DNA from: Bacteroidota bacterium
GTDB taxonomy: Bacteria > Bacteroidota > Bacteroidia > Bacteroidales > Lentimicrobiaceae
Assembly (NCBI GenBank): GCA_023417935.1
Contig: JAEZDY010000031.1
Coordinates: 124,001 to 188,000, forward strand
DNA length: 64,000 bases
Direction of reading: 5' to 3'
The notes beneath the pieces were generated by a model. The model did not search any database, had not been told where the DNA came from, and saw nothing but the letters and a program-made list of their open reading frames with translations. The stretch's first letter is position 1, and each line of letters starts with the position of its first letter. The position numbers were made by a program, and so were the translations under genes. Below, piece after piece: positions 44,722 through 53,955 of this stretch.

Positions 44722-47142
44722 ATGTTCAGGAACTATCTGCAAACCGCCGTTCGCAACTTCAAAAAGAACAAGTTTTACTCTTTTATAAACATTCTCGGTT
44801 TATCCTTAGGCATTACGGCAAGTGCCTTTATATTATTGTATATCAGTGAAGAGCTGGGTTATGATAAGCACTTTGAGGATTACGAAACTATTTACAGGCT
44901 TGAAAGTGATTTCTCAATCAACAACAAGCATGATAAGTTTGCTCTTACCTCTATGCCTCTGGGTCCTGCTTTAAAGCTGGAAGTTCCTGAGATTCAATCA
45001 TACGCACGGTTCATCAATAACGACAATGTTGTACTCAGATATAACGACAAGGAATTTTATGAGAAAAAGGTCTTCTTTGCCGATTCAACAGCCCCGGTAA
45101 TGTTTACGCTTAATTTTGTTGAAGGCACTGCAGCGGGTTCATTGACAGATCCGTTCACGATTGTATTAGCGCAGTCGGTTGCCAAAAAGTATTTTGGTGA
45201 ACAGGAAGCTTATGGCAAGACCCTTACTAGTGGCGAGGGCAGGGGGTTCAGGGTTACCGGAGTGTTTGAAGACCTTCCTGCCAATACCCATATGTCATTT
45301 GATATACTAATGTCACTTGAATCGTTGGCAACTATTTTTGGCGAAGAGAATTTCAGAAGCATGGAACCGGGCAGATTCTGGAATGTGAATTCGTATACAT
45401 TCGTGAAATTTGCCAGGCCTGAAGATAATGAGGTGTTACTGGCTAAATCGTCTGCTTTCTATGCAAAATACATGAAATCCGTTGGTGATCAGTTGAATGC
45501 TACTTTCAATCTAATGAGCACCCGACTTGATAGGATACATCATGAAACAAAACTAACCGGTGACTTTCCAGCCGGCAACAAGAGTTACCTTTATCTTATG
45601 GGTGTTGTTGGTTTGATGATTCTCATACTGGCAGCTATAAACTACATGAACCTTGCCACAGCACGTGCAACCAAAAGAGCCAGGGAGATCGGACTGCGTA
45701 AAGTATCAGGAGCCGACCGGCTTATGCTCACTTGGCAGTTTATAACTGAGAGCCTTGTACTTGCTACATTTTCACTGGTAATTTCATTTTTCCTGATCCA
45801 GATATTCCTCCCACTGTTTAACGATATGGCCGATAAACAGCTCGAACTGAGCTTTCTGAAAAATCAGCAAGTATACATTGTTATTGCAGGTATAGCACTA
45901 CTAACAGGACTATTTTCAGGACTTTATCCCGCATTGTATTTATCGTCGTTCCAACCATCAAATGTGTTAAAAGGGAAGGTGAATATAGGTCGCCAAAGCG
46001 GATGGTTACGAAAAGGATTGGTTACGTTTCAGCTTATTATAACGGTTGTAATGATCACGGGAACAATTATCATTTACAATCAGTTGAACTACATGCGCAA
46101 TGCTGACCTTGGTTTTGAGAAAGAGAATGTAATGGTACTTGAAATACAGGATACCACGTTCCTGAAACGGATTGATAGTTTCAGAGATGAGTTGAAAGCA
46201 AATCCTAATGTTGTAGCAACTGCTATGTCGCGTTCGGTGCCTGGTGAGGGGCAGAGCATTCAATTGATGAAAGTTGAAAAAGAAGGTAAAATGGAGGAGT
46301 TTGTACTCAATAATATACCATGCGATCATGAATTTGCCGATTTATTAAAGCTTGAGTTTGTGAAAGGCAGAAACTTTAACCGTGAAATGAAAACCGATGA
46401 TACAACAGCGGTGATCATTAATGAGGCCGCTGCCAGAGCACTTGAATGGGGTGATGATGCATTGGGTAAAAAGATAAACCGCGACTTTGAATTAGATGGT
46501 ACCGGTGGTCGCGACCTTAAAGTGATTGGTGTAGTGAAGGACTTCCACTTTACTTCTTTGCATAATAAAGTTGAGCCAATGATGCTGTTTATCCCGCAAT
46601 TCCCCCTCAATATTCTGTCAATCAGATTAAAGGAAGGTGCCGGTATTCATACCATTGAAGATATACAGGCTAAGTGGGAGAGTTTTGGAAACAACAGGCC
46701 ATTTGACTATTACTTCCTTGATGAGAGATTCGATAATAAGTATTCCGCTGAAGCCAAGCTAGGTAAGGTATTTGCCACCTTCGCTATGCTCTCAATCATT
46801 ATAGCACTTATGGGTTTAATTGGTCTGGCTTCCTTTGTTACTGCGCAGCGTACAAAAGAAATCGGCGTTAGAAAGGTACTTGGTGCTTCTGTTGAAGGTA
46901 TTGTTGCAATGCTATATAAAGAATCGCTGGTGCTTGTGCTGATTGCCTGCAGTGTTGCCTTGCCGCTGTCGTGGTACCTTATATCCGACTGGCTTGACAA
47001 TTATGCGTATCACATATCCTTAAGCTTGGTAACTTTTTTAGTGGCAAGTTTAACGGCCATAATTGTATGCCTGGCATCAATTAGTTATCATACACTAACA
47101 GCAGCGAACTCAAATCCTGTTAAGTCAATTAAATACGAGTAA
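44722..47142 (+). CDS. ABC transporter permease, double FtsX/MacB type, without adjacent ATPase
   Basis: This 806-residue protein has the same plan as the permease at 30794-33196: a helix near 20-40, a periplasmic MacB domain, helices at ~290-400 with loop REIGLRKVSGA, a second unit, and final helices with loop KEIGVRKVLGA. It ends in the conserved ANSNPVKSIKYE tail, like its paralogue (ANSNPLEALKYE). No ATP-binding or adaptor gene is next to it, so it must share an ATPase encoded elsewhere. It is convergent with a TetR-like gene. Substrate unknown; antimicrobial-peptide or lipid export is typical of the class. Confidence 0.92.
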   Translation: MFRNYLQTAVRNFKKNKFYSFINILGLSLGITASAFILLYISEELGYDKHFEDYETIYRLESDFSINNKHDKFALTSMPLGPALKLEVPEIQSYARFINNDNVVLRYNDKEFYEKKVFFADSTAPVMFTLNFVEGTAAGSLTDPFTIVLAQSVAKKYFGEQEAYGKTLTSGEGRGFRVTGVFEDLPANTHMSFDILMSLESLATIFGEENFRSMEPGRFWNVNSYTFVKFARPEDNEVLLAKSSAFYAKYMKSVGDQLNATFNLMSTRLDRIHHETKLTGDFPAGNKSYLYLMGVVGLMILILAAINYMNLATARATKRAREIGLRKVSGADRLMLTWQFITESLVLATFSLVISFFLIQIFLPLFNDMADKQLELSFLKNQQVYIVIAGIALLTGLFSGLYPALYLSSFQPSNVLKGKVNIGRQSGWLRKGLVTFQLIITVVMITGTIIIYNQLNYMRNADLGFEKENVMVLEIQDTTFLKRIDSFRDELKANPNVVATAMSRSVPGEGQSIQLMKVEKEGKMEEFVLNNIPCDHEFADLLKLEFVKGRNFNREMKTDDTTAVIINEAAARALEWGDDALGKKINRDFELDGTGGRDLKVIGVVKDFHFTSLHNKVEPMMLFIPQFPLNILSIRLKEGAGIHTIEDIQAKWESFGNNRPFDYYFLDERFDNKYSAEAKLGKVFATFAMLSIIIALMGLIGLASFVTAQRTKEIGVRKVLGASVEGIVAMLYKESLVLVLIACSVALPLSWYLISDWLDNYAYHISLSLVTFLVASLTAIIVCLASISYHTLTAANSNPVKSIKYE

Positions 47143-47217
47143 AGCTTGAAAAATCAGAACAACTTTGCTTAAACGGGTATGACTAGGTACTGCGGTTTAA
47201 CTGAGCAGTATTTCAAG

Positions 47218-47859
47218 TTAAAGCTGAGTTGTAGCCTGAACTGTGCTCTTGCTTTTCTTGAATTCCCCTGCACGCTTACTGTAATATTTTAGCCCTTCTT
47301 CAGTTGCTATTCCTCTAATGAAGTTTTCAAACATCACTTCAAACAGGAGCTTGAACGAGAACTTTTCAGGGGGAAAGAATACCGCATTGTGGAGGTCAAT
47401 CAGGCGGCTAATGTATAATCGTGAAAGTAACTCAATGCTCAGGTCGTCGCGGTACATCCCCTGGGCAATTCCCTTTTGAATGTTTATTTTAATCTTCTCA
47501 AATATAAAGTCAATCCGTTGCTCAATGTGCTGCTGATATACCTCAGGGTACATTGTTTGCAGTTCAAGCGTGAATGAAGGCGTGATCTCATTGAAGCGGT
47601 GGCTTACTTCGCTGCTAACAGTGAGCAGGATATCAATAGCATTGACCCCTTCAAAATTGTACTTATCAAAAATAGAGCTAAAAGTTTCTCTTTCAAACTC
47701 CAGCAATTTTTCCACTAATACCTGTTCTGTTGGTACGAACCTTTTCAGTTCATCTATATCAATCAACAGACTTTTGCAAATGTGCTCAAAGGAAAGACTA
47801 CTTACTCCATTCTTAATTGATAAATCCCTGATTTTTAATAGTATATGGCGATTATCCAT
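47218..47859 (-). CDS. TetR-like transcriptional regulator
   Basis: This 213-residue all-helical protein has an N-terminal ~50-residue DNA-binding region (LLKIRDLSIKNGVSSLSFEHI, then a recognition-helix-like IDIDELKRFVPT) followed by a ligand/dimer domain. The layout fits TetR, though the helix-turn-helix is atypical: the usual GxxxxTxxxIA pattern reads GVSSLSFEHIC. It would repress genes in response to a small molecule. It converges on the permease at 44722 and lies 84 bp upstream of the BNR protein gene on the same strand. Target genes are not evident. Confidence 0.75.
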   Translation of the reverse strand: MDNRHILLKIRDLSIKNGVSSLSFEHICKSLLIDIDELKRFVPTEQVLVEKLLEFERETFSSIFDKYNFEGVNAIDILLTVSSEVSHRFNEITPSFTLELQTMYPEVYQQHIEQRIDFIFEKIKINIQKGIAQGMYRDDLSIELLSRLYISRLIDLHNAVFFPPEKFSFKLLFEVMFENFIRGIATEEGLKYYSKRAGEFKKSKSTVQATTQL

Positions 47860-47943
47860 TCAGGTGTTTCTGGTTATTTAAGTTGTTTAAAAACGGTGCG
47901 AATTTACGAAAAAAGTGTTCATATCACTGATGTTGGAAGGTTA

Positions 47944-49503
47944 TTAAGGTGTATAAATCACCTTCTTAGTTAGGATCTGATTATCGAGAACCAGTGCAAA
48001 GTAATATATTCCGGGATTGAGGCTATATCCTTCAGCCTCGATCATCCTGGAATATTTGCCCGGCTGCATCGTTTGATTGTTTATAAGTGTAATGACGTCA
48101 CGGCCTGTAACATCTTTAACTGAAAGCGAAACATTAGAAGTTCTGTTCAGCTTGAATGAATAGGCAGTGCTGTGTGTGAAAGGGTTAGGGGCAACCTGCG
48201 ATTCAGCATATGGAATGCTCTCCACTAATTCAGTCCCTATTATCAAGGGATCAACAAAAGCGGTATGAATACTCATGGCCCCATTGTGAAGTCTGGTCCA
48301 GATTGGTCTTACTGTATCATTGTGTGCAGATATGTTGTTATAATCGCCAAAAAAGAATGATGAATTAGGGATAAAGGGTTCTTCGCTGACTTTAAAATTA
48401 GTGAAAGTGCTACCGCCATCTTCTGAAACGGCCATATATACATCGGTTGACCAGTCATCGTGTTCACGTCTGTCGTAAAAAACAAACCACAGTTTTCCGG
48501 TTATCTGGTCAACAGTCATCCAGGTAAAGAATTGTTGTTTTCCGGGGCCATCATCGTTTACCCTAACCGGCTCACTCCACGTATCACCCCCATTTGTTGA
48601 CTTAGTTAACCAAACATCAGTATCATCAGCACCGTTGCGTTGGTCAGTGTAGTTAATATAAATTGTACCACGGTTCGGGCCATTGCTGCGGTCGCAATCA
48701 GTTACAGGGAAACCATTACACCTTGAAATACCCGGTATATCCTGGGCCCAACCACCTGCATGCCCGTATACAAATATGTCGTTTTCAAGCCAGGTATTTC
48801 CGCCGTCAAGCGATCGGTCGAATACAATGCCTGCCGGTCCTGACCATGATACATATATCTGTCCATCAGGGCCTACAGTTGGTACAGCTCCTTCGGTCGT
48901 GTTGTCATCATCAATACAATCACCTGCCACTTTACTTAGCCTAACTGCTTCGCTCCATGTTTCACCAAGGTCAGAAGATTTTGAAAACCTGATTATTGAA
49001 CTGTCATTAGGGTTATTGCTTCCGTAGTTATCAAACTGAGTCCAGGTAACATATATCTCATTATTGTATGGATTAACAACTGCCCATTCTTTATCCTGTT
49101 GCTTGCCGGGAACATAACCTATGCTACTGCCCGATGTCCATGTTTGTCCCATATCATCAGTGCGCTGACATACAATCCTGTCAATCCAGCTTCCTGAAGG
49201 AGGGTTGCTAAGGTGAAAAAAGTAAAAGTTACCAAGAGTGTCAACTATAATACAAGGATCTCCCCATACGCCCAAAGTTGCTGAAGTCAGCCGGCCATAC
49301 TGCCATGTCAATCCTCCATCTTCCGATGTGTGGTAATGCCATATATTGTTTGCAGCCATCATCCGCATTGGATTTTTTGGGTCAATCATTATTGATGGTT
49401 CATTAGGTTCACCTACTGTTGTTATCAACACATTAGGATGTTGCGCTGCAGCAGTTAGTACTATGAACAGCAATAAGATGGAGAGTATGGCATTTCGTTG
49501 CAT
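47944..49503 (-). CDS. Secreted BNR/sialidase-like protein with T9SS sorting domain
   Basis: This 519-residue protein has a signal peptide ending LTAAA and mature Gln21. A propeller domain (~25-425) has Asp-box motifs such as SEDGGLTW, SSDLGETW, SLDGGNTW, STNGGDTW and SEDGGSTF, then a T9SS type A domain (VAPNPFTHS) of ~85 residues. It corresponds to the propeller of the 1308-residue protein at 7743 without the added beta domains; both share TWxxxDxxxGKLxxxxYD-like blade text. Sialidase activity is not established, as the catalytic arginines were not located. A -7 element TACCTTTG lies at 49525-49532 on the minus strand. Confidence 0.82.
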   Translation of the reverse strand: MQRNAILSILLLFIVLTAAAQHPNVLITTVGEPNEPSIMIDPKNPMRMMAANNIWHYHTSEDGGLTWQYGRLTSATLGVWGDPCIIVDTLGNFYFFHLSNPPSGSWIDRIVCQRTDDMGQTWTSGSSIGYVPGKQQDKEWAVVNPYNNEIYVTWTQFDNYGSNNPNDSSIIRFSKSSDLGETWSEAVRLSKVAGDCIDDDNTTEGAVPTVGPDGQIYVSWSGPAGIVFDRSLDGGNTWLENDIFVYGHAGGWAQDIPGISRCNGFPVTDCDRSNGPNRGTIYINYTDQRNGADDTDVWLTKSTNGGDTWSEPVRVNDDGPGKQQFFTWMTVDQITGKLWFVFYDRREHDDWSTDVYMAVSEDGGSTFTNFKVSEEPFIPNSSFFFGDYNNISAHNDTVRPIWTRLHNGAMSIHTAFVDPLIIGTELVESIPYAESQVAPNPFTHSTAYSFKLNRTSNVSLSVKDVTGRDVITLINNQTMQPGKYSRMIEAEGYSLNPGIYYFALVLDNQILTKKVIYTP

Positions 49504-49558
49504 GATAATGTGGTTTTAATATTCCAAAGGTACATTCTTTTATTTTCAGGCTATCAGG

Positions 49559-49590
49559 TTTGTGTGGTCAGATTTTAAGAAGTACATTTG
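49559..49590 (+). promoter_or_regulatory. Promoter of the symporter gene
   Basis: TTTG (49559-49562), 20-bp spacer and TACATTTG (49583-49590) match the Bacteroidota consensus TTTG-N19..21-TAnnTTTG in full. The start codon is 82 bp downstream. Confidence 0.65.
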
Positions 49591-49671
49591 CTTTAGTTCA
49601 TTCAAATCAAATCGCTATTAGCTTACTACGAGCTAAAACATTTAAACCAGAACATTGATAACGTTACAAGT

Positions 49672-50895
49672 ATGAGGAAAATTGAATTGCACTGGCAAAT
49701 TTTAATAGCATTGGTATTAGGAGTGCTTACAGGAATTTTTGCCACAGCATACGTGCCATATATTAGCTGGATGGGCGACTTGTTTCTGCGTTTGCTAAAA
49801 ATGATAATCATTCCGTTGATTATTAGCTCAATTATTACAGGAGTTGGAGGAATCGGCAATTCAGCCGGCATTGGAAGACTCGGGCTAAAGACCATTTTCT
49901 TATACATGTCAACAAGTTTGGTTGCTATTTTACTGGGTCTGTTAATAGTGAATATAGTGAAGCCTGGTGAGGGTCTCGACTTTTCCCTGATGCAGGAAGT
50001 GGATTCACTTGCAATTGCCGATTCGTCAATAGGAAGCCTTTTACTTAACAGCATCCCTGAAAATATTTTTAAAAGCATGGCAAATGGTGATATGTTACCA
50101 ATAATACTATTCGCGATGATATTTGGGTTCTTCACAAACTTAGCCGATGAGCGGCACAGGAAACCAGTACTTAATTTCTTTGGTGCTGTTATGGAAATAA
50201 TAATGAAGATCACCATGGCTATCATTAAGCTTACACCTCTGGGTGTGTTTGCAATTATGGCAACTGTAATTTCAAAGTATGCAGCTGATGCAGAATCTAT
50301 CCAGCGGCTGGCTTCCGGACTCGGATTGTACATGTTGTGTGTTTTAGCAGCTTTATTTATTCATTCATTTGTAACATTAAATGGTCTCCTCTATTTTTTC
50401 GCCAGGGTAAATCCACTGAAGCATCTCCGAAATATGTCGGTGCCACTGCTCACTGCATTTTCAACTTCTTCATCAAGTGCTACCCTGCCCCTTACAATGG
50501 CTGCTGTTGAGAATAATGATGGAGTCTCAAATAAAGTAGCAAGTTTCACTTTACCACTGGGTGCTACCATTAATATGGATGGCACTGCTTTATATGAATG
50601 CATTGCAGTAATGTTTATTGCCCAGGTATATGGAATTGAATTGAGCTTTGCACAACAGGTAACAGTTGTTTTGACCGCACTTCTTGCTGCTATAGGTTCA
50701 GCTGGAATTCCTATGGCAGGATTGGTAATGATGACTATTGTACTAACTGCCGTGGGACTTCCGCTCGAAGGCGTTGGTTTGATCATTGCCGTTGACCGTT
50801 TGCTTGATATGTTTCGTACTACCGTAAATGTTTATGGTGATACCTGTGTTTCAGTTATGGTAGCCAGATCAGAAGGGGAAAAGCTTAACATTTAA
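49672..50895 (+). CDS. Dicarboxylate/amino acid:cation symporter (DAACS family)
   Basis: This 407-residue inner-membrane protein begins HWQILIALVLGVLTG. Family landmarks are the serine-rich reentrant loop STSSSSATLPLT, the NMDGTALYE substrate/cation motif and the final RTTVNVYGD block with the conserved substrate-binding Asp/Asn/Arg. It takes up glutamate, aspartate or C4-dicarboxylates with sodium or protons. It lies 63 bp upstream of a secreted M14 peptidase gene on the same strand, so peptide digestion and amino-acid uptake could be linked. Substrate choice cannot be set from sequence. Confidence 0.93.
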   Translation: MRKIELHWQILIALVLGVLTGIFATAYVPYISWMGDLFLRLLKMIIIPLIISSIITGVGGIGNSAGIGRLGLKTIFLYMSTSLVAILLGLLIVNIVKPGEGLDFSLMQEVDSLAIADSSIGSLLLNSIPENIFKSMANGDMLPIILFAMIFGFFTNLADERHRKPVLNFFGAVMEIIMKITMAIIKLTPLGVFAIMATVISKYAADAESIQRLASGLGLYMLCVLAALFIHSFVTLNGLLYFFARVNPLKHLRNMSVPLLTAFSTSSSSATLPLTMAAVENNDGVSNKVASFTLPLGATINMDGTALYECIAVMFIAQVYGIELSFAQQVTVVLTALLAAIGSAGIPMAGLVMMTIVLTAVGLPLEGVGLIIAVDRLLDMFRTTVNVYGDTCVSVMVARSEGEKLNI

Positions 50896-50958
50896 TTTCC
50901 GATATTTGCAAAATCAAAACTTAACCCCAATTTCTATAATCCAAACAAAGATCTCGAT

Positions 50959-52722
50959 ATGAGCAGAATAATAACCTCAATTGTAACTATACTTTGCATT
51001 GTTTTAAGCCTCTCCGTTGATGCACAGGACTGGAAAACCTATTACGAAAAATCAGGTTATACTGAAACACCCCGTTATGAAGAAACAGTTGATTTTTGCC
51101 AAAGACTTGATGCTGCATCACCTAATGTTAGCATCGCAAATTTAGGCAAGAGCCCTCAGGGCAGGGAAATACCTATGCTGATCATTGATAAGGATGGACT
51201 TTCAGATCCAAAAATGATTCGTAACAAAGGAAGGCTGATTGTGCTAATACAGTCGTGCATTCATCCCGGTGAGCCCGACGGAAAGGATGCATCCCTCATG
51301 CTGATCAGGGATATGGTAATCGATAAAAAGAACAGGAAACTCCTTGATGATGTCAGCATTTTAGTTATTCCAATCCTGAATGTTGACGGACATGAACGTT
51401 TTGGTCCCAATAACCGTATTAACCAAAACGGACCTAAGGAAATGGGCTGGCGTACAACAGCAACCAACCTTAATCTTAACAGGGACTTCCTTAAGGCTGA
51501 AGCTCCTGAAATGAAGCATTGGCTGAAAATGTATAATTCATGGTTACCTGATTTCTTCATCGACATCCATACAACTGACGGAGCTGACTACCAATATGAG
51601 TTAACCTATGACATTGAAAAGTATGGTAATCTTGATTCAGGCCTTACCCGATGGTTAAATGATATTTATGAGCCGCGTTTGGATAAGGGAATGGCTGATG
51701 AAGGTTTTAAAGTATTCCCTTATGTACAGTATAGGAAATGGCATGATCCAAGGAGTGGATTACGTAAAGGAGTGGCTCCTCCACTTGTGTCAACAGGATA
51801 TGCTGCAACACAAAACCGTCCTGCCGTACTTGTTGAAACACATATGCTTAAGGATTATAAAACAAGAGTTTCTTCAGCTTATCAGTTGCTGGTAACAACA
51901 CTTTCGATAGTTAATCACCAGAGCGAAACCCTCAAAACACTCATCAGCATGGCTGATAAATCAACCGCTTCACCAAATTTCAGGAAAGAGCAGTTGCCGG
52001 TATCGTTCACTACCAGTAAGAAAGATAGTATAATGGTTGATTTTAAAGGGTTTGACTATACCGTGAAGAAAAGTGATCTTACCGGTGGCGACTGGTTTGT
52101 ATATGACAACAAGAAGCCTGTAACCATGAAAGTGCCCTTCTTCAATCGCAATGCGCCTGATAAAACCATTAAACTTCCTGCAGCTTATATAGTGCCTGTT
52201 GAATGGTCAGGTGTTATTGAAAAGCTTGAACTGCATGGTGTTAAAATGCATCCGCTCCATAAGGACAGCACCATCAATGTTACTATGCTGCACATCAGGG
52301 ATTTCAAGATGCAAAATACACCAAATGAAGGTAAGTGCATGGTTTCAGTTACAACTGAAGAGAAAAAGGAAAAGAGACTATTCCATGCCGGCTCAATGGT
52401 AGTACCTACTGATCAGCGCACCGCCCGTGTTATAGCATATCTACTGGAGCCAACAGCTTCCGGATCATTGATGGAATGGGGTTTCTTTAATAGTATCCTT
52501 GAGCAAAAGGAATATGGCGAATCGTATGTGATGGAAGGACTTGCCAGAGAAATGATGGCAAAAGACCCACAACTAAAAAAGGAATTTGAAGAAACAGTTA
52601 AAAACAACCCTGATTATAAAGATAAACAATGGGAAATGTTAAACTGGTTCTATAACCGTTCAGCATTCCACGATATGAATTACAAGGTGTATCCTGTTGG
52701 TAAAATTACCGGCGAGAAGTAA
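50959..52722 (+). CDS. Exported M14-family zinc carboxypeptidase
   Basis: This 587-residue protein has a signal peptide ending LSVDA and mature Gln23. The M14 domain (~30-325) has His102 and Glu105 in SCIHPGEPDGK, Arg175 in NLNRDF, His204 in IDIHTTDG and a probable general-base Glu in VLVETHML. The C-terminal ~250 residues are a beta-rich extension without a T9SS domain, so it probably stays periplasmic, unlike the M14 enzyme at 14062. It would trim peptides taken into the periplasm. Co-directional with the symporter gene upstream. Confidence 0.9.
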   Translation: MSRIITSIVTILCIVLSLSVDAQDWKTYYEKSGYTETPRYEETVDFCQRLDAASPNVSIANLGKSPQGREIPMLIIDKDGLSDPKMIRNKGRLIVLIQSCIHPGEPDGKDASLMLIRDMVIDKKNRKLLDDVSILVIPILNVDGHERFGPNNRINQNGPKEMGWRTTATNLNLNRDFLKAEAPEMKHWLKMYNSWLPDFFIDIHTTDGADYQYELTYDIEKYGNLDSGLTRWLNDIYEPRLDKGMADEGFKVFPYVQYRKWHDPRSGLRKGVAPPLVSTGYAATQNRPAVLVETHMLKDYKTRVSSAYQLLVTTLSIVNHQSETLKTLISMADKSTASPNFRKEQLPVSFTTSKKDSIMVDFKGFDYTVKKSDLTGGDWFVYDNKKPVTMKVPFFNRNAPDKTIKLPAAYIVPVEWSGVIEKLELHGVKMHPLHKDSTINVTMLHIRDFKMQNTPNEGKCMVSVTTEEKKEKRLFHAGSMVVPTDQRTARVIAYLLEPTASGSLMEWGFFNSILEQKEYGESYVMEGLAREMMAKDPQLKKEFEETVKNNPDYKDKQWEMLNWFYNRSAFHDMNYKVYPVGKITGEK

Positions 52723-52728
52723 TTTATA

Positions 52729-52860
52729 CCAAGTATTATTATCAGATCAGGAGATAGTTTACCCTGAACTGTTTTTAGACCAGAAGATAATCTACCATGA
52801 ACTATTATTAGATAAAGAGTTAATACACAAGGTATTATTATCAGATCAGGAAATATATTG
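52729..52860. repeat. 33-bp tandem repeat, four copies
   Basis: Units at 52729-52761, 52762-52794, 52795-52827 and 52828-52860 are each exactly 33 bp. Copies 1 and 4 share GTATTATTATCAGATCAGG almost unchanged; copies 2 and 3 are more diverged (ACTATTATTAGAT-type). The array fills the whole gap between the M14 peptidase stop and the methyltransferase start. An in-frame TTG at 52858 falls in its last three bases. It replaces the place where a terminator or promoter would be expected. Confidence 0.92.
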
Positions 52861-53955
52861 AGCGAAAAAATGCGGGTTAATAAACCCGAACCCTTAAGTA
52901 CATCAACAGAGGTGGTCATCTATAAAAAGAGAATGGACCCGCAATATGCTGTTGATGCGCTTATTGAAGGTTACCGCGTGCTAATTGCTGACTTCTTCAG
53001 TAGCGGACTTGCGGTTTTGAACCAGTTAAAAGTATTTCTCGATAGCCAATTTCCTGATTCTACATTCGGGCAGCAAAGAGAAAAGCGGGCAGAATACCGT
53101 GAATTGTCGAATAATGTGTTGCTTAAGATAGCTAACGGCAAACTGCAAACACGAAAATCACCTGAAATCGGTTGGCTTGAAATACTGTATAGCGATCAAA
53201 AGGAGTTTCTACTGCCATTCCCGCAGGTACAAGGATTGAACAGCGCCTGGCAGTGGTACGTCAATGGCATCTACATCCCTGTACTTGGTCGTAAGATACA
53301 CCCATGGTACGGTACTTACTTCCCGGTAAGGTTTGAACACCTCGAGTTGTTTGAGAACTGGCTTAAAAACTATAGAGGTGCAAAGAATTATGCCTTTGAT
53401 ATTGGTACCGGAAGCGGTGTGCTTACTTTGCAATTGTTGAAGCATGATTTTATTAAAGTGTATGCAACTGATAACAATCCGAACGCTATAATTGGGATTG
53501 AAGAGTACATTAGTATTAATGAAGAGAGCAAAATAGTACCGGTTCATGGTGATTTGTTTGCAGGAATTGACGAAAAGGTTGATTTGATTGTTTTTAATCC
53601 CCCATGGTTACAAGCAGCTCATGATACTGAAGGGTTAGAAAGTGCCATTTATTACGAAAAGAGTTTGTTTGAAAGGTTCTTCGAACAGGCCTTTGATCAT
53701 CTGGCAGAAAACGGAAGGATTGTTATGCTCTTTTCAAACCTTCAACAGGTAATACAATCAGAAGCAGCCAATCAACAGCAGTTGAATCAAACAGGTGTTA
53801 CAAACCCAATAGAGGCAGAGCTGGCAAGCGGTTTAAGGTTTCAAAAAGTGCAATTAATGGAAAAGCAAGTAAGGCCTGCATCTAAACGCACAAAAAGAAA
53901 GCATGATCAAAGGGCTTCTGAATCTGTTCAGTTGTGGGTTTTAAAAGCAAAGTAA
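52858..53955 (+). CDS. HemK/RsmC-like SAM-dependent methyltransferase
   Basis: With the TTG at 52858 the product is 365 residues; the ATG at 52870 (MRVNKPEP) is a simpler start and overlaps no repeat. Residues ~1-165 are an N-terminal substrate-recognition region. The class I methyltransferase fold has SAM motif FDIGTGSGVL (180-189), an acidic end of strand 2 (ATDNNP) and NPPW at 247-250, the signature for methylation of amide or exocyclic nitrogens. Target could be glutamine in a protein or a nucleobase. The C-terminus is basic (KRTKRKHDQR). Its stop abuts the convergent transporter gene with no gap. Confidence 0.82.
   Translation: MSEKMRVNKPEPLSTSTEVVIYKKRMDPQYAVDALIEGYRVLIADFFSSGLAVLNQLKVFLDSQFPDSTFGQQREKRAEYRELSNNVLLKIANGKLQTRKSPEIGWLEILYSDQKEFLLPFPQVQGLNSAWQWYVNGIYIPVLGRKIHPWYGTYFPVRFEHLELFENWLKNYRGAKNYAFDIGTGSGVLTLQLLKHDFIKVYATDNNPNAIIGIEEYISINEESKIVPVHGDLFAGIDEKVDLIVFNPPWLQAAHDTEGLESAIYYEKSLFERFFEQAFDHLAENGRIVMLFSNLQQVIQSEAANQQQLNQTGVTNPIEAELASGLRFQKVQLMEKQVRPASKRTKRKHDQRASESVQLWVLKAK

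Noticed and set aside
49626..50333. Long minus-strand frame of 235 codons inside the symporter gene
   Set aside because: It is opposite a well-supported symporter with all family motifs; hydrophobic codon use on the plus strand explains it.
52680..52919. Minus-strand frame of 79 codons with 11-residue repeats
   Set aside because: It only reflects the 33-bp tandem repeat, which is a multiple of three; no coding signs outside the array.
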